Part shown: positions 9,255-18,381 of the stretch, piece after piece | How the letters are laid out: each line of letters opens with the position of its first letter | Numbering within the stretch: the stretch's first letter is position 1 | NCBI RefSeq assembly: GCF_003989745.1 | Contig: NZ_RZGS01000001.1 | Span: 62,001-126,000, forward strand | Source of the DNA: Legionella septentrionalis | Lineage (GTDB): Bacteria; Pseudomonadota; Gammaproteobacteria; Legionellales; Legionellaceae | Length of the DNA stretch: 64,000 nucleotides | Direction of reading: 5' to 3' | Position numbers and translations under genes: made by a program | Notes under the pieces: model-generated | Seen by the model: only the letters and a program-made list of their open reading frames with translations | What the model was told of the DNA's origin: nothing | Database searches by the model: none

Positions 9255-10292
9255 ATGGTGCAAACCGTAGCCATTACGCGTCCCGATGACTGGCATGTTC
9301 ATTTCCGTGATGAGGATATGCTGGTGAATACCGTGCCAGCAACTGCCAGGCATTTTTCGCGTGCTCTAGTCATGCCTAACTTAAAACCCGCCTTAACTTC
9401 TTTAGCCAATCTTCTTTCTTATAGGGAACGCATTCTCGCTTCGCTAAAAAAAGGACAAGAATTCTCCCCTTTCATGACTTTTTATCTTAATGAAGCGGTT
9501 AATATAGAAGATTTGCAGCAAGCAACACAATATCCTTATATATTGGGGGCAAAACTGTATCCTGCGGGAGCTACAACCAATTCAGAGCAAGGTGTCCGCT
9601 CGCTAGAAGCGTTATATCCTTTTTTTGAAATCATGCAAGCTAATAACTTTGCCTTGCAAATCCATGGTGAAGTTACCTCAGGAGATATTTTCCAGCGGGA
9701 AGCTGCATTTTTGGATGAATGTCTGAAACCCATTATCCATGCTTTTCCTAAATTACGCGTGATATTGGAACACATTTCCACTGCAGCGGCCGTAGAATTT
9801 ATAAGCCAGGCACCTGCTAATGTGGCTGCTACCATAACTCCGCACCATTTATTATATAACCGCAACCATTTACTCGCCGGAGGCATCAAGCCACATTATT
9901 ATTGCCTGCCCATTTTAAAGCATGAGCAAGATCAAAAAGCTCTGCAAAAAGCTGCCACCAGCGGCAATCCTAAATTTTTTGCAGGCACTGACTCTGCACC
10001 CCATCCGCAAAAACTAAAAGAAAGTGCTTGCGGGTGTGCCGGTATTTACTCTGCCCCTTATGCAGTGAGCTTGTATGCACAAGTGTTTGCAGATTTGGGC
10101 AAATTGGATAAGCTTGAGGCATTCATGAGTCACTTCGGTGCTAATTTTTACCAATTGCCATTGAATTCAGGACGACTTGAATTAATTAAAAAACCGCAAA
10201 TTATTCCTGAACGTTTGCCCTTAGGCGACGATTACGTGATTCCCGTTGCAGCTGGAGAACAAATTGACTGGAGCGTGCATGAGCTTGCATAA
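9255..10292 (+). CDS. pyrC: Dihydroorotase, class II
   Basis: The 345-residue zinc amidohydrolase interconverts carbamoyl-aspartate and dihydroorotate in pyrimidine biosynthesis. The first metal motif 'RPDDWHVHFRD', the carbamylated-lysine segment 'GAKLYPAGATTN', the histidines of 'QIHGE', 'LEHISTAAA' and 'TPHHLLYNRN', and the aspartate of 'FAGTDSAPH' are all present. Length and motifs match the Escherichia coli PyrC type. The ATG has an AGGA Shine-Dalgarno. It overlaps the downstream rnt by 14 bp. Confidence 0.95.
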   Translation: MVQTVAITRPDDWHVHFRDEDMLVNTVPATARHFSRALVMPNLKPALTSLANLLSYRERILASLKKGQEFSPFMTFYLNEAVNIEDLQQATQYPYILGAKLYPAGATTNSEQGVRSLEALYPFFEIMQANNFALQIHGEVTSGDIFQREAAFLDECLKPIIHAFPKLRVILEHISTAAAVEFISQAPANVAATITPHHLLYNRNHLLAGGIKPHYYCLPILKHEQDQKALQKAATSGNPKFFAGTDSAPHPQKLKESACGCAGIYSAPYAVSLYAQVFADLGKLDKLEAFMSHFGANFYQLPLNSGRLELIKKPQIIPERLPLGDDYVIPVAAGEQIDWSVHELA

Positions 10293-10944
10293 GTCCATAC
10301 CTGTTAAACTCATCAGAGAAAGGTTTCGCGGCTTTTTGCCTGTTGTGGTAGACGTTGAAACAGCAGGCATTAATCCGCAAAAAAATGCTTTGTTAGAAGT
10401 GTGCATTGTATTGATTGAAATGGATGCTGCAGGCAAATTTTTCCCTACCACTCATTTTTTTGAGCATGTTCTACCATTCGAAGATGCAGAACTTGATGCT
10501 GAATCATTAGCTTTTAACGGTATTGATCCGTTCCAGCCCTTGCGTTTTGCCGTAGAGGAAAAGATAGCGTTACAGCGTTTATTCACCCCTATACAAGTTG
10601 CATTGCAAAAACATAAGTGCCAGCGTGCCGTGTTGGTAGGACATAATGCCTGGTTTGATTTGCTGTTTATAAAAGAAGCCATAAACCGCACCGGGCTTTC
10701 ATCACCTTTTCACGCCTTTACCTGCTTTGATACAGCCACTTTGGCTGGTTTCATTTATGGCCAAACGGTACTTGCCAAGGCGTTGCAAGCTGCCCACATT
10801 TCATTTGATGTAAACGAAGCGCATTCAGCGATTTACGATGCACAAAAGACAGCCGAGCTTTTTTGTAAGATGATGAATCTTTGGGGAGAAAAAATTATTT
10901 CCCTACCACAGCAGACCCTTCATCCAACTTCCGAATTAAGTTAA
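10279..10944 (+). CDS. rnt: Ribonuclease T
   Basis: The 221-residue DEDD-family 3'-5' exoribonuclease trims tRNA and other stable RNA 3' ends. Visible motifs are Exo I 'VVVDVETAGINP', the 'ESLAFNGIDP' segment typical of RNase T, Exo II around 'VGHNAWFDLLF', and Exo III 'HSAIYDAQKTAELF'. The ATG at 10279 is inside the end of pyrC and has TGGAG five bases upstream; an upstream TTG at 10246 is less likely. The 3' end overlaps the convergent cNMP-fold gene by 50 nt, so the two mRNAs are complementary at their ends. Confidence 0.92.
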   Translation: MSLHKSIPVKLIRERFRGFLPVVVDVETAGINPQKNALLEVCIVLIEMDAAGKFFPTTHFFEHVLPFEDAELDAESLAFNGIDPFQPLRFAVEEKIALQRLFTPIQVALQKHKCQRAVLVGHNAWFDLLFIKEAINRTGLSSPFHAFTCFDTATLAGFIYGQTVLAKALQAAHISFDVNEAHSAIYDAQKTAELFCKMMNLWGEKIISLPQQTLHPTSELS

Positions 10945-11572
10945 ATGCAATGGCTTGTTCAAATTTAACATAAAGATTGTGGTTTTGTTTTTTTAATTTG
11001 TTCAACGCTTCCCTATCCCATTCTAAACACTCTGCAGTTACAGTCGCCACTCTTACCGTTGCATTGGCAACACCACCTTTTAGGAAACTCATTTCACCAA
11101 TGAAAAAACCGGACTGCAAATGCGCTACCACGCGGTTGTCTTTGATAATTTCCACCTCGCCTGTATTTAAAAAGCAAAGTTTGACAAGGGGTGTGCCTTG
11201 CCAGGCGATGACGTCATCCATTTTAAAAAACTGGAGTTTACCTAATTTATAAATTTTTAAAAAATCATAGGCAGACATCATATAAAAGTGGGATTGATAC
11301 GTTTGTTTAACTGCGGCTGGCAAAGAAATGGGACTGCGCTCACGTATCAGGTAAATACTCTCTTTCACATGAATCAAAATAATAATGCTGCCAAATAAAA
11401 GAATGACTTTCATTCCAGGCGAATCGAGGCCGCCAATAATTGCTCCTGTGATATAAATTACTTGTCCGAGAGCATTGATCACGCGCAACAGCAGCATGTC
11501 GCGGCATAGGAAAGATAAGATTAGAACCAGCTCGCCTGCTACAAAAATAATATCTGTAGTAAGTATTTGCAT
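10895..11572 (-). CDS. Membrane protein with a C-terminal cyclic-nucleotide-binding-like domain
   Basis: The 225-residue protein has three hydrophobic N-terminal helices (about residues 5-23, 29-48 and 54-70) and a cNMP-binding fold (about 100-215). The phosphate-binding cassette reads 'FFIGEMSFLKGGVANATVRV': the conserved Gly-Glu is present, but the arginine that contacts the cyclic phosphate (normally in R-T/S-A) is replaced by alanine. It may therefore bind no cyclic nucleotide, or a different ligand. Three helices plus this fold is the layout of Popeye-domain proteins; homology to them is not claimed. No DNA-binding domain is present. Function is unknown. Confidence 0.75.
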   Translation of the reverse strand: MQILTTDIIFVAGELVLILSFLCRDMLLLRVINALGQVIYITGAIIGGLDSPGMKVILLFGSIIILIHVKESIYLIRERSPISLPAAVKQTYQSHFYMMSAYDFLKIYKLGKLQFFKMDDVIAWQGTPLVKLCFLNTGEVEIIKDNRVVAHLQSGFFIGEMSFLKGGVANATVRVATVTAECLEWDREALNKLKKQNHNLYVKFEQAIAFNLIRKLDEGSAVVGK

Positions 11573-11603
11573 ACAATTAAACCTATTCCTTAGGTTATTG
11601 CAG

Positions 11604-11639
11604 ATAAAAATTTCCCGGCTGCTGCCGGGAAATTTTTAT
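11604..11639 (-). terminator. Strong intrinsic terminator after the peroxiredoxin gene
   Basis: A perfect 16-bp stem (ATAAAAATTTCCCGGC / GCCGGGAAATTTTTAT) has a TGCT loop. It has A/T tracts on both sides, so it can work in either direction. It isolates the peroxiredoxin transcript from the cNMP-fold gene downstream. Confidence 0.88.
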
Positions 11640-11664
11640 TATTTTTATGCTAACTGCGACACAA

Positions 11665-12270
11665 TCACAATGATTCAGAATGGGCGGAAAGATAATCAGC
11701 GACTCCTTGTGGAGAGGCTTTCATTCCTGGCTTGCCTTTTTGCCAACCTGCTGGGCAAACTTCGCCATTGGTTTCAAAGAACTGCACGGCGTCAATAATG
11801 CGCAGTAATTCATCAATATTACGGCCAATTGGCAAATCATTCACAATTTGCGAACGGACCACGCCATTTTTATCAATCACGAAAGCGCCGCGGAAAGCAA
11901 CGCCGGCTACGGGATGTTCAACTCCGTAGGATTGACAAATTGAATGGGTTACGTCGGCGGCCATAGTATATTTCACGGGGCCAATACCACCATCTTCAAC
12001 GGAAGTATTGCGATAAGCATTATGTGTGAATTGCGAATCAATCGATACAGCAATAACCTCTACGCCACGCTCAATAAATTCTTTCATGCGATGATCGAGA
12101 GCAATCAATTCGGAAGGGCACACGAACGTAAAATCTAATGGATAGAAAAATATCAAACCGTATTTATCTTTCAGTGCCTCGTGCAAATTATATTTTTCAA
12201 TGATTTCTCCAGTGCCTAATACCGCAGGAACTGTAAAATCAGGAGCCTTACGCCCTACTAAAACACTCAT
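11665..12270 (-). CDS. Typical 2-Cys peroxiredoxin (AhpC/TSA family)
   Basis: The 201-residue protein reduces hydrogen peroxide and organic hydroperoxides. Peroxidatic Cys51 lies in 'YPLDFTFVCPSEL' and resolving Cys172 in 'GEVCPAGW'. The C-terminus contains an extension after the resolving cysteine ('ADYLSAHSESL'), similar to eukaryote-like, overoxidation-sensitive Prx types; a GGIG segment (residues 94-97) strengthens this. No AhpF-like reductase is nearby, so the reductant is probably thioredoxin or a glutaredoxin system. It follows grxD with a 53-nt gap on the same strand, opposite to sodB, forming an oxidative-stress cluster. Confidence 0.92.
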   Translation of the reverse strand: MSVLVGRKAPDFTVPAVLGTGEIIEKYNLHEALKDKYGLIFFYPLDFTFVCPSELIALDHRMKEFIERGVEVIAVSIDSQFTHNAYRNTSVEDGGIGPVKYTMAADVTHSICQSYGVEHPVAGVAFRGAFVIDKNGVVRSQIVNDLPIGRNIDELLRIIDAVQFFETNGEVCPAGWQKGKPGMKASPQGVADYLSAHSESL

Positions 12271-12323
12271 GCCGTTCTCCCATAAATTAATAAGGTTAAT
12301 TTCACTTGCTTGCCCAGACTTAA

Positions 12324-12641
12324 TTAAGCAGTGGCTGCTTCTCGCAGCAATACCTCTAACTCGCCTTGCTCATACATTTCGGCAATGATATCTGAGCCGC
12401 CAATAAGCTCGCCCTTCACGTATAATTGCGGAAAAGTCGGCCAATCGGCATATTGCGGCAACGTCTGGCGAATGTCAGGATTGGCAAGCACATCCACATA
12501 GGCAAAGTCTACGCCGCAGGCGTCAATGCATTGCACAGCACGCGCGGAAAAACCGCATTGCGGCATCTTGGGACTGCCTTTCATGTATAATAATATTGCA
12601 TTTTCAGCAATTTGTTTTTTAATTTTTTCTATTGTATCCAC
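12324..12641 (-). CDS. grxD: Monothiol glutaredoxin, Grx4 type
   Basis: The 105-residue CGFS-type glutaredoxin has the active-site motif at Cys29 (CGFS), 'WPTFPQLYVKGELIGGSDI' for glutathione binding, and the family length. Such proteins bind a [2Fe-2S] cluster with glutathione and move it to acceptor proteins, often with BolA partners. It lies upstream of the peroxiredoxin on the same strand and may be cotranscribed with it. It is divergent from sodB. Confidence 0.95.
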   Translation of the reverse strand: MDTIEKIKKQIAENAILLYMKGSPKMPQCGFSARAVQCIDACGVDFAYVDVLANPDIRQTLPQYADWPTFPQLYVKGELIGGSDIIAEMYEQGELEVLLREAATA

Positions 12642-12875
12642 TACTACACCTATTTTTTGTCATTCATTAATAATAGACTATTATGGCGAAAACCAGACCA
12701 CGCCGCAACACCTCAACACTTAAAGCAGTCGCTCCCAGATAATCTATTGCAAGTCACGCCACATCATTTATTATTATGACAGCATACGATCACGAGCAAC
12801 GCTTGTGCAGAACTATCGTGAGCATGGGCTCGCTTTTTTCGCCGGGCAACTTGTTCGCTTTCTCTATAAGCACGA

Positions 12876-12903
12876 TTGAAACTGTTATTTATCCTGCTAC
12901 ACT
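12876..12903 (+). promoter_or_regulatory. Possible sodB promoter
   Basis: TTGAAA (12876-12881) and TACACT (12898-12903) are spaced by 16 bp, predicting a start about 25 nt before the sodB ATG. Confidence 0.45.
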
Positions 12904-12934
12904 TACTGATTCAGCAATTGCAGGAGAAAAACAA

Positions 12935-13513
12935 ATGACGTTCACGCTGCCAAAATTACCTTATGAAAAAAACGCTTTGGCCCCTCATATTTCTGAGGAA
13001 ACTTTAGAATATCATTATGGAAAACACCACCAGGCTTATGTCAATAATTTAAATAAACTTACCGAAAACACCAATTTTGCAACCATGAACCTGGAAGATA
13101 TTATCAAGCAATCTTCAGGCGGAGTTTTCAACAATGCAGCCCAAGTTTGGAACCATACTTTTTACTGGCATTGCATGAGCCCTAATGGTGGCGGTGAACC
13201 GCAAGGGCAACTCGCCGACGCAATTAACAAATGCTTTGGTTCTTTTGCCAAATTCAAGGAGCAATTCTCGCAAGCGGCTATTGCTACTTTCGGTTCAGGT
13301 TGGGCCTGGCTGGTTAAAGATAAAGACAATCAGCTAAAAATTATCAGCACCAGCAATGCAGGCACGCCGATGACAGAAGGTTTAACTGCACTCTTAACTT
13401 GCGATGTATGGGAACATGCTTACTACATTGACTACAGAAATGCTCGCCCCAATTATGTAGATGCATTCTGGAACGTTGTAAACTGGGATTTTGTCAATAA
13501 AAATCTAGGTTGA
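12935..13513 (+). CDS. sodB: Superoxide dismutase, iron type
   Basis: The 192-residue cytoplasmic enzyme converts superoxide to oxygen and peroxide. Metal ligands are visible in '[12 protein letters not shown]', '[12 protein letters not shown]' and '[13 protein letters not shown]'. The 'FGSGWAWLV' region and the glutamine-containing pattern upstream favour iron over manganese. The ATG at 12935 is chosen because it has a CAGGAG Shine-Dalgarno and gives the standard SodB N-terminus '[19 protein letters not shown]'; the in-frame extension to 12776 would add 53 unconserved residues. Peroxide made here can be removed by the neighbouring peroxiredoxin. Confidence 0.95.
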   Translation: MTFTLPKLPYEKNALAPHISEETLEYHYGKHHQAYVNNLNKLTENTNFATMNLEDIIKQSSGGVFNNAAQVWNHTFYWHCMSPNGGGEPQGQLADAINKCFGSFAKFKEQFSQAAIATFGSGWAWLVKDKDNQLKIISTSNAGTPMTEGLTALLTCDVWEHAYYIDYRNARPNYVDAFWNVVNWDFVNKNLG

Positions 13514-13536
13514 ACACTATAATTGCTTGCAGTGCG

Positions 13537-13567
13537 TAGTGGGCAAAAGCCATTATTCTGCCCACTA
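13537..13567 (+). terminator. Hairpin after sodB
   Basis: A 9-bp stem (TAGTGGGCA / TGCCCACTA) with a 13-nt loop lies between sodB and argD. No uridine tract follows, so it may be a weak terminator or processing signal. Confidence 0.45.
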
Positions 13568-13599
13568 TTGTAAGGGATTCACACCACTCAGGAGTTTCG

Positions 13600-14781
13600 A
13601 TGTCGTTAATCACTACCTACAATCCATTACCATTGGCATTTAGCCATGGTGAAGGCGTCTGGTTATTTGATGAACAAGGGAAGGCTTATCTCGATGCCTT
13701 TAGCGGTATTGCGGTTTGTGGACTTGGTCATGCGCACCCTGACGTGACCAAAACTATCCAGCAACAAGCGGCACAGCTGATTCATACCTCGAACATGGTA
13801 CAAATTCCCCAGCAACAGCATTTAGCAGAAAAGTTAATCAGTTTAACTGGCATGGAACAAGCTTTTTTCAGCAATTCAGGTGGCGAAGCCAACGAAGCAG
13901 CGATTAAATTGACGCGTCTTTACGGACATAAAAAAAATATTGAAACGCCTTCAATTATCGTCATGGAAGGCGCCTTCCATGGCCGCACCATGGCCACGTT
14001 GACTGCTTCCGGCAGTCGTAAAGTCCAGGCAGGGTACGAACCATTGGTACCCGGTTTCATCCGCGCCCCATTTAATGATATTGAGGCGATCCATAAAATT
14101 GCTGCCAATCGTGCTGATGTAGTCGCCATCATGCTCGAACCGATCCAAGGCGAGGGAGGCATTGTCGTTGCCGAGCCTAACTATTTGCAAGCTTTGGAAA
14201 AACTTTGCCATGAACGGGATTGGCTGCTTATTCTTGACGAAATCCAAACGGGTAATGGCCGCACCGGGAAATTATTTGCCTACATGGATATTGGAATAAA
14301 ACCTGACATCTTGACGACTGCAAAAGGTTTGGGCAATGGCGTACCCATTGGTGCTACATTAATCGGTGCAAAAGCTGGCAATTTGTTTAAACCGGGAAAT
14401 CATGGCTCTACATTTGGCGGCAATCCCCTGGCTTGTGCTACCGCACTGACGGTGCTTGAGGTAATCGAACGCGAACAATTATGCGAAAAAGTGGCAAGCC
14501 GCAGCATACTCCTCAAAAACAAACTTTTGCAAACTTTAAGCGAACACCCCCATGTGCGCGCTATTCGCGGCAAGGGTTACATGCTTGGCGTGGAATTGGA
14601 CAGATCTGCAAGCGACATAAGACTTGCAGGACTTGAAAACGGCATCGTGTTGAATGTGACGGCTGAAAGCGTCATTCGCTTACTGCCAGCTTTAATCATC
14701 AATGAACAAGAAATTGATGAGTTAGTGCAGCGCCTGCTCAAAAGCATCAATCAGTTTACAGGCACAGCAGCCACCGCTTAA
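13600..14781 (+). CDS. argD: Acetylornithine aminotransferase (class III PLP enzyme)
   Basis: The 393-residue fold-type I aminotransferase has 'SNSGGEANEAAIKL' for cofactor phosphate binding, 'AFHGRTMATLTASG', 'EPIQGEGGI', the pyridoxal-contacting Asp213 in 'ILDEIQTGNGRTG', the Schiff-base Lys242 in 'TTAKGLGNG' and 'STFGGNPLACA'. It transfers an amino group between glutamate and N-acetylglutamate semialdehyde in arginine synthesis; such enzymes often also handle succinyl-diaminopimelate or ornithine. No other arg gene is nearby, so the assignment is by family rather than context. Confidence 0.87.
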   Translation: MSLITTYNPLPLAFSHGEGVWLFDEQGKAYLDAFSGIAVCGLGHAHPDVTKTIQQQAAQLIHTSNMVQIPQQQHLAEKLISLTGMEQAFFSNSGGEANEAAIKLTRLYGHKKNIETPSIIVMEGAFHGRTMATLTASGSRKVQAGYEPLVPGFIRAPFNDIEAIHKIAANRADVVAIMLEPIQGEGGIVVAEPNYLQALEKLCHERDWLLILDEIQTGNGRTGKLFAYMDIGIKPDILTTAKGLGNGVPIGATLIGAKAGNLFKPGNHGSTFGGNPLACATALTVLEVIEREQLCEKVASRSILLKNKLLQTLSEHPHVRAIRGKGYMLGVELDRSASDIRLAGLENGIVLNVTAESVIRLLPALIINEQEIDELVQRLLKSINQFTGTAATA

Positions 14782-14787
14782 GTTGTT

Positions 14788-15537
14788 TTAGCGTGCAGCG
14801 CCTTGCCGCTGCCGCACCACTTCATACAAAGAAATTCCTGTAGCAACGGATACATTCAGACTGGAAACCGATCCCAGCATGGGTAAAGAAAACAATGCAT
14901 CACAATGTTCGCGGGTTAATCGCCGCATCCCTTTATCTTCTGCTCCCATCACCATGGCTATTGAGCCAGTATAATCCAAATCATAAATAGTGTTTTCCGC
15001 TTCCCCGGCTGCCCCATAAATCCACACGCCTTCTTGTTTAAGGAGCTCCATAATGCGTACTAAATTAGTAACACGAATTAAAGGCACTGATTCCGCAGCC
15101 CCACAGGCAACTTTGCTGACTGCAGGCGTCAAACTTGCATTTTTATCTTTTGGAATGATTACAAAATTTGCCCCAGCGCCATCAGCGCTGCGTAAACACG
15201 CCCCTAGATTATGCGGATCGGTCACGCCATCCAAGATGAGAATAAGGCAAGGTTGGACATTATCCTGCACAAGCCGTAAAACATCCTGTTCGGTATATTC
15301 CGGCAATGCGCCCGCTTTAGCCACTATCCCTTGATGCGTATAATCCGCAAACTGTTGCTGCATTTTCGCAAGCGATAAGCGCTCCACTGGAATTTGCCTT
15401 TGCTTGGCAAGCTCAAGTAACGCATGCATGCGCTGATCGGCTCGCTCTTCATTCACAAATAAAGCTTTCACCGGACGAAGCTTACGGGTAAGCAGAGCTT
15501 GCACCGCATGCATTCCATACACATATTGTTCAGTCAT
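14788..15537 (-). CDS. rlmB: 23S rRNA (guanosine-2251-2'-O)-methyltransferase
   Basis: The 249-residue SPOUT/TrmH-family enzyme has an N-terminal L30e-like substrate-binding domain (about 1-75) and the trefoil-knot domain with 'LDGVTDPHNLGACLRSAD' (motif 1), 'MVMGAEDKGMRRL' (motif 2) and 'LPMLGSVSSLNVSVATGISLYE' (motif 3). It methylates G2251 in the peptidyl-transferase P-loop. The start codon overlaps the rnr stop by one base (TAATG), so the two are translationally coupled, the usual rnr-rlmB arrangement of gammaproteobacteria. Confidence 0.95.
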   Translation of the reverse strand: MTEQYVYGMHAVQALLTRKLRPVKALFVNEERADQRMHALLELAKQRQIPVERLSLAKMQQQFADYTHQGIVAKAGALPEYTEQDVLRLVQDNVQPCLILILDGVTDPHNLGACLRSADGAGANFVIIPKDKNASLTPAVSKVACGAAESVPLIRVTNLVRIMELLKQEGVWIYGAAGEAENTIYDLDYTGSIAMVMGAEDKGMRRLTREHCDALFSLPMLGSVSSLNVSVATGISLYEVVRQRQGAAR

Positions 15538-17726
15538 TACTCATTACCATCTTCTGCAGGTTCAAAATCAATTTTGCGCTCATCCAAATCTACCCGGGCA
15601 ACCAAGACCATCATTTTATCCCCCAACCGATAGATTTTCCCCCCACGCTCACCAACCAAGCGATGTTTAATCGGATCAAACGTGTAGTAATCGTTTTTCA
15701 GGGAGGTAACATGCACCAAACCCTCGACGTAAATTTCATCCAGTTCGACAAAAATTCCAAAGCCGGTTACTGCAGAAATCCGGCCACGAAATATTTGCCC
15801 CAATTTATCCTGCATGTATTCGCACTTAAGCCATGCTATTACTTCACGTGTGGCTTCATCGGCTCGCCGTTCGGTGGCGGAACAATGTTTTCCCAGTAAA
15901 CTCATATCGTCTTCGTTATACATAAATTCGTCCACCGGCTGCTTATCCAGCAAATGTCCCACCGCCCGATGAATCAAAAGGTCGGGGTAGCGGCGAATCG
16001 GAGAGGTGAAGTGAGTGTATGCTGCATACGCAAGCCCAAAATGCCCATCGTTTACTTCCATGTATTGGGCTTGCTTTTGTGAGCGCAGCATGACTGTTTC
16101 AATTAAATGTTTCTCAGGTCGGTCTTCAATAGAAGTCAGGGTACGTTGAAAATCTTTGGGATGCGGCTTTTTACCTCCTCCCAATTGCACGCCCAACTCG
16201 TTTAAAAATTGACGCAATGCCATGATCTTGTCTTCATCAGGCGTCAAGTGCACACGATATAGGGCGGGAATTTTTGCTTTTTGCAAAAAGCGGGCTGTCG
16301 CCATATTTGCAGCGAGCATGCATTCTTCAATTAAACGATGGGCATCGTTGCGAAGTACAGGCACCACGCGCTGGATCTTTCTGTTTTCATCAAATTCGAT
16401 GCGCGTTTCTGTGGTTTCAAAATCCATAGCCCCGCGAATCCTGCGCATGTCGTATAAAACTTGATACAAGCTGTAGAGCGCTTCCAGCGCCGGCCATAAT
16501 GCTTCGTACTCTTTATCGATAAAGCCTTTAGTCAGCCACTGGTTTACCTGCGTATAAGTTAGCCGGGCATGTGAATGGATAACAGCTCTGTAAAATCTCG
16601 CCCGGCCTATTTTCCCGGTGCTGCTGATGGACATTTCAACCACCATACTTAAGCGATCCACTTTGGGGTTTAGCGAGCAAATGCCATTTGATAAAGCTTC
16701 CGGAAGCATGGGAACCACTTTACTCGGAAAATAAACCGAATTTCCCCGGCGGGCAGCTTCTCTGTCTAAAGCCGAGTGTGAAGGCACGTAATGGCTTACA
16801 TCGGCGATAGCAACATACAATTGGTAACCACCCTTGGCTTTTTTATAACAATAAACAGCATCATCAAAATCTTTTGCATCTTCGCCATCAATCGTTACAA
16901 ATGGAAGGTTGCGGAGATCGAGACGGCCAGCAAGCTCTTCTACACGCACTTGCATTGGAACCTTGCCTACCTCAGCGATAACCTCATCGGGCCACTCTGC
17001 CGGGATGCCATGAGCTAAAATGGCGACTTCGGTTTCCATCCCAGGCGCCATGTGCTCGCCTAAAATATGGACAATTTTACCTACAGCCTGAGTGCGCTTG
17101 CTTGGATAAGACAACAATTCGACTAAAACAATTTGTCCATCTTTGGCGCCCAGCGTCATTTCAGGTGGAATAGAGATATCCAGGGTGAGCCTTTTATTAT
17201 CGGGGACAACAAAACATACTCCCCGCTCAGAAAAAAAACGGCCAACCACGTTTGTATTTGCATGCTCAATGACTTCGTGAATTTTACCTTCCGGTCGATT
17301 GCGGCGGTCTAAACCGGTTTGGTAGGCAAGCACGGTATCACCGTGCATGACGGCACGCATTTCAATGGCAGGCAACACCATGTCATCACCGCCGCTATCT
17401 GGGATAAAAAATCCATAGCCGTCGGGATGTCCCTGAATGGTACCGCGCTGCAGATTGATATGACGCAGCAAACAATAGCGTCCACGCCTATCTTGCATGA
17501 TTTGCCCGTCGCGCAGCATGGCGCGCAGACGAAAACCCACCACTTCCTGCTTGTCTTCTTCCAGCTCTAGTTTGTTAAACAGCTGGTTACGCGACATAGG
17601 GCGGCCATAATCTTCCAAAACTTGCAGGATTAGTTCGCGGCTAGGAATAGGCTCGTCGTATTTTTCGCTCTCTCTCTTATAAAAAGGATCATTTTTATAA
17701 AAAGGAGTCTTTCTTTTTTTACTCAC
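15537..17726 (-). CDS. rnr: Ribonuclease R
   Basis: The 729-residue 3'-5' exoribonuclease of the RNase II family degrades structured RNA. Domain order is: N-terminal winged-helix/basic region (about 1-80), two cold-shock domains (about 80-240), the RNB catalytic domain starting at 'TIDGEDAKDFDDAVYC' with its acidic metal ligands (about 255-585), and an S1 domain (about 640-725). The usual Lys-rich tail after S1 is nearly absent, making it shorter than the Escherichia coli enzyme (about 813 residues); Coxiellaceae and Legionella homologues can also be short. First gene of the rnr-rlmB pair. Confidence 0.94.
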   Translation of the reverse strand: MSKKRKTPFYKNDPFYKRESEKYDEPIPSRELILQVLEDYGRPMSRNQLFNKLELEEDKQEVVGFRLRAMLRDGQIMQDRRGRYCLLRHINLQRGTIQGHPDGYGFFIPDSGGDDMVLPAIEMRAVMHGDTVLAYQTGLDRRNRPEGKIHEVIEHANTNVVGRFFSERGVCFVVPDNKRLTLDISIPPEMTLGAKDGQIVLVELLSYPSKRTQAVGKIVHILGEHMAPGMETEVAILAHGIPAEWPDEVIAEVGKVPMQVRVEELAGRLDLRNLPFVTIDGEDAKDFDDAVYCYKKAKGGYQLYVAIADVSHYVPSHSALDREAARRGNSVYFPSKVVPMLPEALSNGICSLNPKVDRLSMVVEMSISSTGKIGRARFYRAVIHSHARLTYTQVNQWLTKGFIDKEYEALWPALEALYSLYQVLYDMRRIRGAMDFETTETRIEFDENRKIQRVVPVLRNDAHRLIEECMLAANMATARFLQKAKIPALYRVHLTPDEDKIMALRQFLNELGVQLGGGKKPHPKDFQRTLTSIEDRPEKHLIETVMLRSQKQAQYMEVNDGHFGLAYAAYTHFTSPIRRYPDLLIHRAVGHLLDKQPVDEFMYNEDDMSLLGKHCSATERRADEATREVIAWLKCEYMQDKLGQIFRGRISAVTGFGIFVELDEIYVEGLVHVTSLKNDYYTFDPIKHRLVGERGGKIYRLGDKMMVLVARVDLDERKIDFEPAEDGNE

Positions 17727-17760
17727 ATGTGCACCAATTTTTATTTTTTAGTTTAAACCA

Positions 17761-18234
17761 TTATGGAGCCGGTGTCGCAGGCACTACAAATCCGCGGCGC
17801 CCAATATAGGCTGTCAATGCGGATAATTTCATATTTTCCCCTGCCCAAAATGTGCCCGTATCTTCTTTGGCAATACTCATTCCGACCCACTCACAAACAC
17901 CCAACACACCGACGCAAGGAACTTGTTGCTCATGCCCAGGCTTTGTTTCTACACAAAAAAGTTCGAAGGACTTATTGTTCAATACAAGCGCTGACCAGTT
18001 TCCACCCTGCAAACGGCTGCTCCAGCCAGCACTGGCATTAGGCTCATCGACAGGATGCGTGATCCAAAGTTCCGTATCAGAAAGATTGTGAATCATAATA
18101 AGCGCCGGTTTATCCGCAGCAAGTTTTACAGATTCATCCTTGACTGTAATGGGTCTGCAACCTGCAGGAAATATTTCATCAGCATAAGCATTCAATGCCC
18201 AGAAGAGTGAAAAAATTGCAAATAAAAGCTTCAT
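17761..18234 (-). CDS. EnhB-like exported protein
   Basis: The 157-residue protein has an N-terminal signal peptide ending 'WALNAYA' (about residue 18) and a compact mature domain with cysteines in 'AGCRPI', 'LFCVETKPGHEQQVPCVGV' and 'GVCEWVG', consistent with disulphides in the periplasm. From memory of the family, phrases such as 'MIHNLSDTELWITHPV' and 'GFVVP' near the end match the Legionella 'enhanced entry' protein EnhB. In Legionella the enh genes were linked to host-cell entry; the molecular role of EnhB is not known. No enhA or enhC lies beside it here. Confidence 0.55.
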   Translation of the reverse strand: MKLLFAIFSLFWALNAYADEIFPAGCRPITVKDESVKLAADKPALIMIHNLSDTELWITHPVDEPNASAGWSSRLQGGNWSALVLNNKSFELFCVETKPGHEQQVPCVGVLGVCEWVGMSIAKEDTGTFWAGENMKLSALTAYIGRRGFVVPATPAP

Positions 18235-18381
18235 ATTTTTCTCTCCAATCCTAAAATCTCATTATTAACTGCGTTTGGGAAGCTTAGCACGAACTAAAAT
18301 TCGGAAATATGATTTAGCCATCTTTATTCGGTCCTGCCATTAATACATGCTACCATAACGCAATTTATTGTAGGACATACT

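Noticed and set aside
12776-12934. N-terminal extension of SodB that could be read as a signal peptide.
   Set aside because: The predicted promoter lies inside it and the CAGGAG site and family N-terminus both place the start at 12935.
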